64,000 nucleotides of DNA from NCBI GenBank assembly GCA_963705155.1, contig CAVPJC010000020.1, positions 186,001 to 250,000 on the forward strand, given 5' to 3'. Source of the DNA: CAVPJC01 sp963705155 (GTDB lineage Bacteria > Chloroflexota > Anaerolineae > Anaerolineales > UBA4823). The notes under the pieces are model-generated. The model was not told where the DNA came from, did not search any database, and worked only from the letters and a program-made list of their open reading frames with translations. This document shows, in pieces, positions 11,669 to 21,134 of this stretch (position 1 is the first letter of the stretch; each line of letters starts with the position of its first letter). The translations under genes were made by a program, and so were the position numbers.

Positions 11669-13447
11669 ATGACGCCGCAAATCGCTACGCTTCTTGTCAT
11701 CCTGGGGATCGCCCTGGTTCTTTTCTCGTCTGAGCGGCTGCCGGTGGATGTCGTCGGCCTGGGGGTGCTGCTGACGCTCATACTGACCAGGTTGATCACT
11801 CCCGAACAGGCATTCAGAGGGTTTGGCAGTGAAACCGTACTGATGCTGCTCGGTTTGTTCATCTTAACCGCGTCCCTGGCGAGCAGCGGGGTGATTGAAA
11901 TTTTTGGGCGCATATTTTTAGAGCGGATTGGCAATCACCCCAGACGGATGTCGGTAGCGGTGATGATGGCAGCTTCCACAATGAGCTCTTTCATGAGCAA
12001 CACAGCTGCGACTGCCTTTTTTGTTCCCATAGTTATGGGGTTGGCGCGCCGGCTGCGGGTCAGCGCTTCGCGCTTTTTGATGCCGCTGGCGTTTGCGTCC
12101 ATATTGGCCAGTTCGGTGACCCTGGTGGGCACATCAACCAATATTGTGGTAAGCGGGTTAATGACCCAATTCGGTATGGCGCCTATGGGTGTTTTCGAGC
12201 TGACACCTGTTGGAATACCTATCGTGGTGGTTGGTCTGGTGTATATGGTTCTGGTGGGACAACGCATGATCCCCGATCGCAGCATACCAGACCAGCTTAC
12301 CAACGAATTTGCATTGCGACCGTTTTTAACCGAGGTCGTGTTGCTACCCGGTTCGTTGCTGACGGGCAAAACGCTTGGCGAATCCGGGTTAGGGAAAAAC
12401 TTCGACTTCACTGTTCTGCGTGTAACGCGCGGTGAGCATTTGCACCTCGCACCGCAGGCTGATTATCGGCTCGCAGCGGGTGACGAACTGCTGATCGAAG
12501 GGTATCGAGATGAGATATTAAAAATTAAAGACGTTGTCGGGGTAAGTGTAGTGACCGATGCGCCCCTTTCGGATCCAGACTTACAGACCAATGATACTCA
12601 TCTTGCAGAGGTCATCGTGTTGCCTCGCTCTCCGTTAATTGGCCGCCAGCTCATCAATATGGATTTGCGGGAAACTTTTGGCTTACAGGTACTGGCGATT
12701 AACCGGCACGAAGGCACCATTCACCGTAAGATCAGTCAGGTGGCGCTGCAAATGGGGGATGTTTTACTCGTACAAGGTCCTCAAGCGAGCCTGTCCACAC
12801 TTGAAAAGAACGACACTTTGCGTGTGCTTGGCACCATGGTCGATAAATCGATTAACTATAAGCGCGCTCGGATCTCTCTATCCATTTTTGTTGGTGTATT
12901 ACTACTGGCTGTGTTTGAGGTGGTTGCTTTACCGGTGGCTATGCTTCTGGGCTCATTGGTTGCATTCCTGACACACAGCATTACACCTGAAGAAGCGTAT
13001 CGTGAAGTGGAATGGAAAGCAATCATTTTGATTGCCTGTATGCTGGCGTTTGGTACGGCGATGGATATTACCGGTACAGCCAGGTATCTCGCAGCTCAAA
13101 TTGCTATGCTCACCGGGCATTCTGATCCGGTGTGGATATTAAGCGGTTTCTTCTTGCTGACGGTGGTGCTCACCCAGCCGATGTCCAACCAGGCTGCCGC
13201 AGCCGTAGTGCTGCCGGTCGCAATCCAAACGGCTGTCCATCTGGGGTTAAACCCACGACCGTTTGCGATGATGATCGCGATCGCCGCCAGTACTTCTTTT
13301 ATCACGCCGCTGGAGCCAGCCTGCTTAATCGTCTACGGCCTGGGGCGTTACCGATTTTTTGACTTCCTGAGAGTTGGTACCCTCCTCACGGTTCTTGTTT
13401 ATATTGTGGCTATTCTTTTGGTGCCGCGTATCTGGTACATTTATTAA
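11669..13447 (+). CDS. SLC13-type (DASS) transporter with two RCK_C domains
   Basis: This 592-residue membrane protein has two blocks of hydrophobic helices (about residues 1-195 and 395-592). They are split by a soluble insert with two TrkA-C/RCK_C modules, around ADYRLAAGDELLIEG and ISQVALQMGDVLLVQG. The SNT-like signature SSVTLVGTSTNIVV and the second repeat VLTQPMSNQAAAAVV are typical of the divalent-anion:sodium symporter family. Members move sulfate, dicarboxylates, or arsenite-like ions; the substrate here is unknown. The RCK_C modules suggest ligand gating. The gene is intact. Confidence 0.85.
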   Translation: MTPQIATLLVILGIALVLFSSERLPVDVVGLGVLLTLILTRLITPEQAFRGFGSETVLMLLGLFILTASLASSGVIEIFGRIFLERIGNHPRRMSVAVMMAASTMSSFMSNTAATAFFVPIVMGLARRLRVSASRFLMPLAFASILASSVTLVGTSTNIVVSGLMTQFGMAPMGVFELTPVGIPIVVVGLVYMVLVGQRMIPDRSIPDQLTNEFALRPFLTEVVLLPGSLLTGKTLGESGLGKNFDFTVLRVTRGEHLHLAPQADYRLAAGDELLIEGYRDEILKIKDVVGVSVVTDAPLSDPDLQTNDTHLAEVIVLPRSPLIGRQLINMDLRETFGLQVLAINRHEGTIHRKISQVALQMGDVLLVQGPQASLSTLEKNDTLRVLGTMVDKSINYKRARISLSIFVGVLLLAVFEVVALPVAMLLGSLVAFLTHSITPEEAYREVEWKAIILIACMLAFGTAMDITGTARYLAAQIAMLTGHSDPVWILSGFFLLTVVLTQPMSNQAAAAVVLPVAIQTAVHLGLNPRPFAMMIAIAASTSFITPLEPACLIVYGLGRYRFFDFLRVGTLLTVLVYIVAILLVPRIWYIY

Positions 13448-13616
13448 CCAGATTTGTAATCACAAGGTCGAGGTCGTTTCGCCATGCTGAGCAGCGAGCA
13501 ATTTTTCGGGATAATGTGGTTACTGGAAAAGCCACTGGCAATGTCTTCAAATTGATCAGGCTGCTCGAGCTTATCTACCTCTTGCCCCTTTCGAGTCTTT
13601 TTGATAGCATTGACCT

Positions 13617-14006
13617 ATGTGGAACAAGCGCAAGGTGTTCTTGCTTGCTGGAGATCTGATTACACTGGTTCTAGTTACGCTGTTCGGTTTTGCCAGCCAC
13701 AACCAACTGGGTACGGCGGGCACCCGCATGTTGACCACCTTCATACCGCTGCTGGCAGCCTGGCTTCTGGTGGCTCCTCACCTGGGAGCATTCGACCCTG
13801 ACCGTGCAGCAGATGCCAGACAACTCTGGCGGCCTTTTTGGGCGATGGTGCTTGCCGGTCCGATGGCAGGTTGGATACGGGGTGTGATGTTGAATGCTTT
13901 GGTTTCACCCCTTTTTGTGGTAATCCTGGGCGGCGTCGCCGCTCTGGCGGTGCTGGGGTGGCGGGTGATCTATCTGATTATTTCACGGCGATTACAATGG
14001 ATGTAG
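13617..14006 (+). CDS. DUF3054 family membrane protein
   Basis: This 129-residue protein has four predicted membrane helices (LAGDLITLVLVTLFGF, MLTTFIPLLAAWLLVAP, FWAMVLAGPMAGWI and FVVILGGVAALAVLGW). The layout, with a conserved LAGDL near the start, matches DUF3054. No function is known. It ends 3 bases before the sigma factor gene and may be the first gene of that transcript. The 170 bases upstream hold no gene that I can see. Confidence 0.65.
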   Translation: MWNKRKVFLLAGDLITLVLVTLFGFASHNQLGTAGTRMLTTFIPLLAAWLLVAPHLGAFDPDRAADARQLWRPFWAMVLAGPMAGWIRGVMLNALVSPLFVVILGGVAALAVLGWRVIYLIISRRLQWM

Positions 14007-14009
14007 ATC

Positions 14010-14618
14010 ATGGATGAAGCAGCACTGATCCAATCTGCGCGGCACGGCGATCTGGATTCGTTCAATCGATTGGTGCTGGCCTATCAGGATCTGGTCTATT
14101 CGCAAGCCTACCGCATGATGGGCGAGCCTGAAGCGGCTGAGGATGCGACCCAGGATGCCTTCATATCTGCTTACCGGTATCTGCAAACATACCGGGGCGG
14201 TTCATTCAAGGCCTGGCTGTTGCGAATTGTCACAAATGCCTGTTATGATGAGCTGCGACGGCGCAAGCGGCGCCCCACCACCCCCCTGGAACCATTGGAT
14301 ACGGAAGATGAAGAAGTGGAATCGCCGCGCTGGCTGGCCGATGGGGAAAATACGCCCGAGGAGCAAGCAGAGCGCGCTGATTTAGAACGTGCGATTCAGA
14401 CCTGCCTGAACGGGCTGCCAGACGATTTTCGTGCAGTGGTGGTACTGGTGGATCTCCAGGGGTTTGATTACATCGAGGCGGCAGACATCATCCATGCACC
14501 GGTTGGGACAGTGAAGAGCCGGTTATCGCGGGCCAGGCTGCGGTTGCGTGATTGTTTGAGCGATGTGTGGGAACTTCTGCCTGTTCAATTTCGTCTGGTA
14601 GATGAAGGCACACCATGA
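14010..14618 (+). CDS. ECF RNA polymerase sigma factor
   Basis: This 202-residue protein has sigma region 2 (YQDLVYSQAYRMMGEPEAAEDATQDAFISAY), an acidic linker, and region 4 with the helix-turn-helix IEAADIIHAPVGTVKSRLSRARLRL. It resembles sigma-W/RpoE-type factors. The stop overlaps the ATG of the next gene (ATGA), as expected for a sigma/anti-sigma pair. It directs polymerase to stress or envelope promoters. The inducing signal is not known. Confidence 0.9.
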   Translation: MDEAALIQSARHGDLDSFNRLVLAYQDLVYSQAYRMMGEPEAAEDATQDAFISAYRYLQTYRGGSFKAWLLRIVTNACYDELRRRKRRPTTPLEPLDTEDEEVESPRWLADGENTPEEQAERADLERAIQTCLNGLPDDFRAVVVLVDLQGFDYIEAADIIHAPVGTVKSRLSRARLRLRDCLSDVWELLPVQFRLVDEGTP

Positions 14619-15541
14619 CGATGAACATATCTCCCCGTGACTGGGAAGCGCTTTCTGCTTTACTGGATGATCAATTAAACCCGAACGAGCGCGCCCGTCT
14701 GGAACGCAATCTAAAGGATCGAGCAGACTTACGCACTGCGCTGGAAGAGCTTCGCCAAACACGGGCGCTGCTGCGCAGTGCACCGCGCCTGCGCGCGCCG
14801 CGCAATTTCATGTTGAAAGCTGAAATGGTCGGTTTACGCAAACCGGCGAGCTCGATTTCCAGGTGGCTGCCAGCCATGCGGCTGACTTCTGCTGTTGCAA
14901 GTCTGATGTTGATTGTCGTTCTGTTGGGAGATTTTCTACTGGCTGGCAGGCAGGCGGGTTCCATGATGGCTGCCCAGCCTCAGGATGTGTCTGTATTACG
15001 GGAAGCCCCACCGGCGATGGAGGCTGCCAACCAGGAAATTCCACCCCAGGCGGCTGGCAAGCTGGCTCCGGAAGCCTCCCCGGAAGCGCAGGCTTTGCAG
15101 GCCGCTGCACCTGCTGCCGGTGTGGTTACCGAGACCCCGCAACCATTGGCTGCTGCTGCGCTGGCAGATCAAAGCGCCTACCCACCTCCTGCTGAAGAAC
15201 CGGCTGCTTCTGAGCTGCAGATCAAATCTGGTTCGATGCCGCTAGCCGGAGAAACGATCACATCTACAGGCGAGGCTAACCTGGCTATGGCGCCACCGTT
15301 GGAGAATGCGTACCCACTCGAAGAGCCGTCTGCCAAGGCAGCGCCTGAAGCGATGGCAGAGATTGCCCCCGAATCCGTCGAAGGAACGGTCGACGACACC
15401 AGCCTGCAAGAACAGCCGATCGCGGCAGTCCCCGTGCAGCCATTTTGGACGGCCTGGCGGATTGCTGAGGTACTGCTGGCGGTGACAGCACTGGCTGCCG
15501 GCCTGGCAGCCCTGGCGCTGTGGCGCCGCAGCCTGCCATGA
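14615..15541 (+). CDS. Putative anti-sigma factor, two membrane segments
   Basis: The N-terminal 70 residues form a helical anti-sigma-like domain (LSALLDDQLNPNERARLERNL...). A membrane helix follows (about residues 90-110), then about 160 residues rich in Ala, Pro and Glu, then a second membrane helix near the C-terminus (AWRIAEVLLAVTALAAGLAALALW). The start overlaps the sigma gene stop. The layout implies a cytosolic sigma-binding head and an extracytoplasmic low-complexity loop that could be a protease-sensitive sensor. There is no ZAS cysteine motif. The anti-sigma role is inferred from position and topology. Confidence 0.65.
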   Translation: MTMNISPRDWEALSALLDDQLNPNERARLERNLKDRADLRTALEELRQTRALLRSAPRLRAPRNFMLKAEMVGLRKPASSISRWLPAMRLTSAVASLMLIVVLLGDFLLAGRQAGSMMAAQPQDVSVLREAPPAMEAANQEIPPQAAGKLAPEASPEAQALQAAAPAAGVVTETPQPLAAAALADQSAYPPPAEEPAASELQIKSGSMPLAGETITSTGEANLAMAPPLENAYPLEEPSAKAAPEAMAEIAPESVEGTVDDTSLQEQPIAAVPVQPFWTAWRIAEVLLAVTALAAGLAALALWRRSLP

Positions 15542-16026
15542 TTGCCGACGAGGTGAACTTTTGTCCGCGCTGCGGCACTGCCGTGGAATTTGCGGATCGT
15601 TTTGGGCGCATCCGCCCGACCTGTCCTCAATGCAGCTGGATTTACTTTTCAGACCCCAAAGTTGCAGCGGCTGTGCTTGTTGAGAAAGATGAGCACGTGC
15701 TGCTTGTGCGGCGCGCCAATGACCCGGAGCGCGGGAAATGGACCCTGCCGGCCGGATTTGTGGATGCTGGTGAAGATCCTGCCCGGGCTGCTGAAAGGGA
15801 ATGTCTTGAGGAGACCGGGCTGCTCGTTGCAGTAACCGGCCTGGTGGATGTGCTGGCAGGTTTGGAGCATCCGCGTGGGGCGCACATTGTGATCTTTTAC
15901 CGCGCCGATATCGTTTCCGGCGAATTGCGGCCCGGAGACGATGCGGATGGTGTCGATTACTTTAAGGTCAACCGTCTTCCACCACTGGCATTCAAGAGCA
16001 CGGCGCAGATTCTAGGCAGAGGTTGA
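15538..16026 (+). CDS. NUDIX hydrolase with N-terminal zinc ribbon
   Basis: The start ATG overlaps the previous stop (ATGA). Residues 8-37 hold a zinc ribbon with CxxC pairs (FCPRCG and CPQC). The NUDIX box reads GFVDAGEDPARAAERECLEETGL, with the REx2EE core as RECLEE. The 162-residue length fits NudC-like or ADP-ribose pyrophosphatase-like enzymes that hydrolyse nucleoside-diphosphate-linked compounds. The substrate is not identifiable. It is the last gene of the sigma-factor operon. Confidence 0.85.
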   Translation: MIADEVNFCPRCGTAVEFADRFGRIRPTCPQCSWIYFSDPKVAAAVLVEKDEHVLLVRRANDPERGKWTLPAGFVDAGEDPARAAERECLEETGLLVAVTGLVDVLAGLEHPRGAHIVIFYRADIVSGELRPGDDADGVDYFKVNRLPPLAFKSTAQILGRG

Positions 16027-16176
16027 TTGATAAAATTATCTTGCATTTTTATTAGCTGAATATTCCAGGCTGTCATGAAAGCGGGTATGTTTTGTGGTAA
16101 ACTTGGTGGGATTTAAACAGGCATTTTGTATCTAATTTGTTTCCCTTATAACCTTGCCAACAGGAGATGAAAAGAA

Positions 16177-17952
16177 ATGAGCAACAAAGTGATGAAACCC
16201 TTTGTCTGGTTGTGGGCGTTTGTCCTGGTTGTCAGCCTGGCATGTAATGCTGGCGGGAGCACTCCTACAGAAGCACCTGTCCCGCCCACCGCGGTTGTAG
16301 CCCCACAGGAAACCACAGCGCCCCCTACAGAAGCGCCAGTGAAGACTGATGAGCCAGCGGTTGTCACTTCTGGCGCAGTGAATGTGTTACAAGATGTAAA
16401 AAAGGCAATTATTCAGATTGAATCGCAAGGCACTTTTATTGATCCGGAATTTGGCCTGGTTGTGAATGGCGCAGGCCGCGGCTCTGGTTTCATCATCGAT
16501 CCCTCGGGGATCGCGGTCACCAACAACCATGTGGTCACCGGGGCCGCACTGCTTAAGGTCTGGGTTGGCGGCGAGAGCCAATCACACAATGCGCGTGTAC
16601 TGGGGGTTTCGGAATGTTCCGATCTGGCGGTGATCGACATCGATGGAGATGGGTACGAATACCTGGACTGGTTTGGAGGCGCCATTGATGTGGGTATGGA
16701 TATGTATATAGCCGGTTTTCCGCTGGGCGATCCTGAATATACCCTTACCAAAGGCGTGATTTCGAAATCCAAAGCCGATGGAGAAACATCCTGGGCGTCG
16801 GTGGATTCGGTTGTGGAGTATGATGCGACCAGTAATCCAGGCAACTCGGGCGGCCCGGTCGTGACTCCAGATGGCAAAGTTGTTGCGGTGCACTATGCCG
16901 GCAATTCGGGCACACGCCAGGCGTTTGGCATTTCGCGGGATATCGCCAGGAATGTGATCGAAGAATTGAGAAAGGGCAACAACGTCGATACGATTGGCGT
17001 CAACGGCCAGGCGGTGGGCAACGAAGACGGCTCGATTACGGGTGTTTGGGTTTCTTCCGTTCAATCTGGTTCTGCTGCTGACCGAGCCGGCGTAAAGGCA
17101 GGCGATATCATTTTGATGATGGAAAATCTGGTGCTTGCCACCGACGGCAGCATGTCGCAATACTGCGATATTCTGCGCAGCCACAAACCGGGCGATACGC
17201 TCTCGATACAAGTTTTACGCTGGGCAAGCAGTGAACTGCTGGAAGGGCAGTTGAATGGCCGTGAATTGGAAGTGACCGGCACCTTTGGCGACAGCAGTTC
17301 GAGCAGCAGCGGTGGAACGGCCTCGGGGAGCACAGTTCCTGGCGTTACCTACAATCCAAATGCCGCGGATGCCGGGGATCTCTACTATGCCACGAATTTC
17401 GACAGCCCTCTGGATGACTGGAGCTGGTTCCTGACTTTTGGCAAGGAGCAGAATTTCTCGAGCAAAGTGGCGAATGGACGGTTCCGCACCGAGATTACGG
17501 CCAAAGACACCTACGTATATTACATGTATGATGATTTGATCTTCACCGATACCCAGATCGAAGTTACAGCGGAAAACTTTGGAGCCAATACGAACTGGGT
17601 TGGCGTCATCTGCCGTTACTCCGAAGATGGATGGTATGAGGTCAATATCCTGAACACGGGCGAGTATGGCGTGTACCGCTATGATCCAGCCAAGAGCAAC
17701 CCCTATGTGACCTTGTTTACGGGTGGATCGCGGCAGATCAAGACCGGCAAGGAAGTGAACGAGTACGCAATCATTTGCGCCGGCGATCAGATCACCGTAG
17801 GCATCAATGGCACCGAGGTGCGCACCATTCCAATGAAATCTGCGGGGTATGGTGTCATCAAGGAAGGCCAGGTTGGCCTGACAGTGCAGTCCACCAGTGT
17901 TGTGCCGGTCATCATAGAGTTCGATGATTTCAAGGTTGGAATACCTTTCTAA
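16177..17952 (+). CDS. HtrA-like S1C serine protease lipoprotein with PDZ and concanavalin-like domain
   Basis: This 591-residue protein begins with a lipoprotein signal (lipobox SLAC, Cys23) and a Thr/Pro-rich spacer. A trypsin-like domain follows with the triad visible: His in TNNHVV, Asp in CSDLAVIDID, and Ser in NPGNSGGPV. Next come a PDZ domain (about residues 275-350), a Ser/Gly linker, and a C-terminal lectin/LamG-like beta domain from FDSPLDDW. The ribosome site AGGAG precedes the ATG. It probably cleaves misfolded envelope proteins on the outer face of the membrane. The nearby sigma/anti-sigma pair makes a regulated-proteolysis role possible but unproven. Confidence 0.88.
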   Translation: MSNKVMKPFVWLWAFVLVVSLACNAGGSTPTEAPVPPTAVVAPQETTAPPTEAPVKTDEPAVVTSGAVNVLQDVKKAIIQIESQGTFIDPEFGLVVNGAGRGSGFIIDPSGIAVTNNHVVTGAALLKVWVGGESQSHNARVLGVSECSDLAVIDIDGDGYEYLDWFGGAIDVGMDMYIAGFPLGDPEYTLTKGVISKSKADGETSWASVDSVVEYDATSNPGNSGGPVVTPDGKVVAVHYAGNSGTRQAFGISRDIARNVIEELRKGNNVDTIGVNGQAVGNEDGSITGVWVSSVQSGSAADRAGVKAGDIILMMENLVLATDGSMSQYCDILRSHKPGDTLSIQVLRWASSELLEGQLNGRELEVTGTFGDSSSSSSGGTASGSTVPGVTYNPNAADAGDLYYATNFDSPLDDWSWFLTFGKEQNFSSKVANGRFRTEITAKDTYVYYMYDDLIFTDTQIEVTAENFGANTNWVGVICRYSEDGWYEVNILNTGEYGVYRYDPAKSNPYVTLFTGGSRQIKTGKEVNEYAIICAGDQITVGINGTEVRTIPMKSAGYGVIKEGQVGLTVQSTSVVPVIIEFDDFKVGIPF

Positions 17953-17975
17953 TTAGCCCCGGCCCTTAAAGAATC

Positions 17976-18014
17976 ATACGCCCCCGGCAGTGACAGCCAG
18001 GGGCGTATTGTTTT
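17976..18014 (+). terminator. Intrinsic terminator after the HtrA-like gene
   Basis: A perfect 9-bp stem ATACGCCCC / GGGGCGTAT (17976-17984 and 18000-18008) is followed by TGTTTT. It lies 23 bases after the stop and separates this gene from the convergent PBP homologue. Confidence 0.8.
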
Positions 18015-18071
18015 GGATTCCTGGGATTTCCGGGTATCCGCGCCAGCTCCCGGAGAGGCATTGTTTTATTC

Positions 18072-20934
18072 CTATTGCACTGTAAATATCTGAATAGTCT
18101 CGGCGCTGTTGCCTGCCTGGTCTGTCACGAGCACTTTGAGGGTATGCCGGCCGCGGCTTGCCTGCCAGGCAGCCGTATAAGGCGGCAGGCTGGGAGCGGC
18201 TACCAGGTCGCCATCCAGGTAAAATGACACGCTTTTTATGGATAGATCGTCCCAAACATCGGCCCGGAGCAGGATGGTGTTTGTGCTGGCAGTCAATTCG
18301 AGATCTGATGAAGGAGAAACACTGCGGATGAAAGGGGCTTGGTTATCGATAGCAACCTGAATGGTGTGAGTTTCAATACGCTGGTTGTTTCGAACGAGCA
18401 GCAACTGTAGGGCGTACAAACCACTCAGCCCCTGAGTATTCCAGGTACCCAATTGGCCAGAGGTGACCGGTTGGTCAATATCTTCGCCGATTTGCAGCCA
18501 TTTACCCGGGTTGAGACCCTGGCCAACCTGCAGCCGGTAATACGAAAAATCGGCGCCTGTTGCGCTGCCCATGATTTTGACGGAACCGCGCACGAATGCA
18601 AACATGGCTGGCGCCTGGATGTTGACATCGGGAGAGCGAAGGGTGGTCTCGGCGATGATGTCGTAACTTTCAGGGGGCGCCGGCAGGCCTTCTTGCCGGG
18701 CCCATTGTACCGCTTCGGGCGGAAACATCAAGTAGATGCGCTCGTCGATCAACTCGGCGGGGGTGAATACCGTGGCAAGCAAACCGGTCTCCCGGTTTAT
18801 CTGCAGCTTTTCGATAAAGTGTATCTGTCTGGGTGGGTTCGCTACCGGCTATGAAGACTTCATTAACCGCGGACGGGCACTCTGGCGTGGGCAGCAAGCC
18901 AGACGTGGCGCACACCATAAGGGTGTTGATACCGGGAGGCTGCTCCCACCCGGTGGGGGGAGAATTGCGGCTGGCGTACTGCATGATGGCATGCCAAAGC
19001 CCGGCAGCCTGAGTCGGGTTGACGATGCCGTTTGTCTCTGGATCACGCAGACCAATCCATACACCAACACTGAGGTAAGGCGTGAACCCCACAGCCCAGG
19101 CGTCTTTGGATTGGCCTGTGCGCCCCATTTTCGCAGCCGCGGGCCGGCCAATTTCCAATGGGTTGGGATGCCCGAGAGATGCCCAGCGAGCGGGTTCATC
19201 GCTGAGCGCATGGGTTACCAGGTAGGCCAGCTGGGGATTGATGACAGGCTTTTGCATCGGGGTTGGCTGGTCCAATAACAACCGGCCTGCGCTGTCGGTC
19301 ATGCGCAGATAAGTCGAAGGGTGCAGAGTGGAATCAGCCGGGATCGTTTCTTGCAGACCAGGGCGGACACCGGTCAGGTTGCCGGCGTTTGCCAGTACGG
19401 CGTAGGCGCGGGTGATTTCGAGCAAGGTGGCTTCCCCAAGGTTAACCAGGGCCTGAGGTGATGTGCCGGATGGCAACTCGGTGGAGACCAGGCCCATCTG
19501 GCGAGCTGTGCGCCAGGCATTTTCGGCCCCGACCTGTTCCAACACCTGTTCTGCAGGCGTCAAATAGTCGTTTGCCAGGGCAATCCGCAGCCGCATGGGG
19601 CCGTGATACTGGACATTCGGGTTGAGATCGGATGCCGATGCGTTCGGAATATCCCAGACAAGAGAAGCCGGGCTTAAGCCGCGTGTAAAACCGGTGAGAT
19701 AGATAAAAGGAGTCAGCAATGTTCCGGGCGTGTGGCCCGGCAAATGAGCGGGATCGAGGCCGGGCGTGGTTTCTCCTGCCATGGCCAGAATCTCGCCATT
19801 TTGTGGATTTACCACCACCAGGTTCGCGTTCAGATCGTGCTGTAAAAGGTTATCCGATGGAGGCAATGTGGGCAGCAGGAGGGCAGCCGGGCATGCCTCA
19901 TTACTTGTTTCGGGGAGGCCTTCCAGGCGCGCCAATTGCACCTGGATAGCGCAGTTCGCTTGTATCTGGAGATCATAATCCAGGCTGGTATAGATGCCGA
20001 TTCCGCCGCGTTCCAGACGGGTGAGGTCGAATTGTGCGGAAATCTGCTCCAGCACCAGTGATGTGAAAGCAGGCGCCGGGTTGTCCAGGGGGGCAACCGG
20101 GGGCGAAAAGGTAAGAGACTGGCGGCGGGCTTCATCGGCCTGGGATTCATCGATCCAACCATTTGTGAGCATTGTCTCGATAATTTCCAGGGATTTTTCC
20201 TGAGCCACCAGGGGGGCGTCCAAAGGATTGAGCGCAGGCGACTGAGCTGCGGCTGCCAGCGCCGCGGCTTCACGCAGGCTCAACTTTGACGCCGGTTTGC
20301 CAAAATACACCCGGGAGGCTGCATCGGCTCCATGGGCCAGCCGCCCGTAATCTGTACTGTTCAAATACCAGATGAGAACCTGCTCTTTTCCGAAGTCAGC
20401 AGTGATTTGTGCGGCCAGCAGTAGCTCGCGCCAATCGCGCCGCAAACCAGGCTTTTCCTGCCAGAGCAGCAGGTCTGATGCCAGCCTTTGCGCCAGTGTT
20501 TTTGTTTTATTTCCGTTGATACCCTGTATCAAATAGCCGGGGTGATGCCAGAAGCCCGGGTCAGTTGTAGTCAGGGTGGCCGAAATCAAGGAGGTGGGCA
20601 GAAAGTTCTCCTGTTCCTGATCGAGGCTTAGAAATTCTCGTTCCTGAGCAGCGGGATTCTCAAGGGTAAGAAGAATATGCTCTCCAGACCGGTCGTACAA
20701 ACGGGTGGGGTGCAAAAGCAGACCCCGCTGCGGATGGAGCAGGTCTGGTAAAGTTTGCAGGGAGGGTAGATCACGGGTCAGGCTGGCGTAGACCAACATG
20801 AAAGCCGTTCCACCAATGACCAGAGCCAGGCTAAAGAGGATACTGATTATAAGTGCGGCTCTGACCAGCGGTTTGCGCTGGGTTGACACACTGCGCCTGG
20901 AGCGGATGCGGATAATTTCCGGGACGGGGATCAT
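18072..20934 (-). CDS. Class A PBP homologue with degenerate active sites
   Basis: The gene aligns end to end with bifunctional penicillin-binding proteins: a membrane anchor (about residues 24-50), a GT51 domain (about 75-260), a transpeptidase domain (about 370-660), and an Ig-like C-terminal part. The catalytic motifs are lost. The GT51 Glu of EDxxFxxHxG is Thr124 (TDPGFWHHPG). The transpeptidase SxxK is TLLT (405-408), SxN is DYL (456-458), and KTGT is RTGQ (605-608). These lie within one intact frame, so they are not sequencing artefacts. One frame change at about 18785, restored by one base less, joins the last 230 residues. It is probably a structural or regulatory pseudoenzyme in wall synthesis. 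Confidence 0.85.
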
Positions 20935-20956
20935 GGTCAAATTTTAACCCTTAAAC

Positions 20957-21005
20957 ACAAGAAACCGGTAGACAATCTCCCCGAAAATGACTGCCGGTTT
21001 CTTGT
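20957..21005 (-). terminator. Long hairpin, likely terminator of the BTAD regulator gene
   Basis: A 15-bp stem with one G-T pair (ACAAGAAACCGGTAG / CTGCCGGTTTCTTGT) encloses a 19-base loop. It lies downstream of the minus-strand gene that ends at 21135 and just upstream of the PBP homologue. The T-tract on the minus strand is weak (TGTTT), so it may instead be a regulatory hairpin in the PBP leader. Confidence 0.5.
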
Positions 21006-21134
21006 AATCTGTGCAGGACCCCTGCTGCGATTCACCCAACCTGCACCCGGTTGTATATTCAACTTTAATCATTCTAGCACACAAGTGTCGGCAAATGATC
21101 GACAATCGGAGGGGGATAAAGGCGGTTGTGAACC

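Noticed and set aside
13448..13616. Possible gene in the transporter-DUF3054 gap
   Set aside because: No frame with a ribosome site or protein-like composition; it reads as intergenic DNA.
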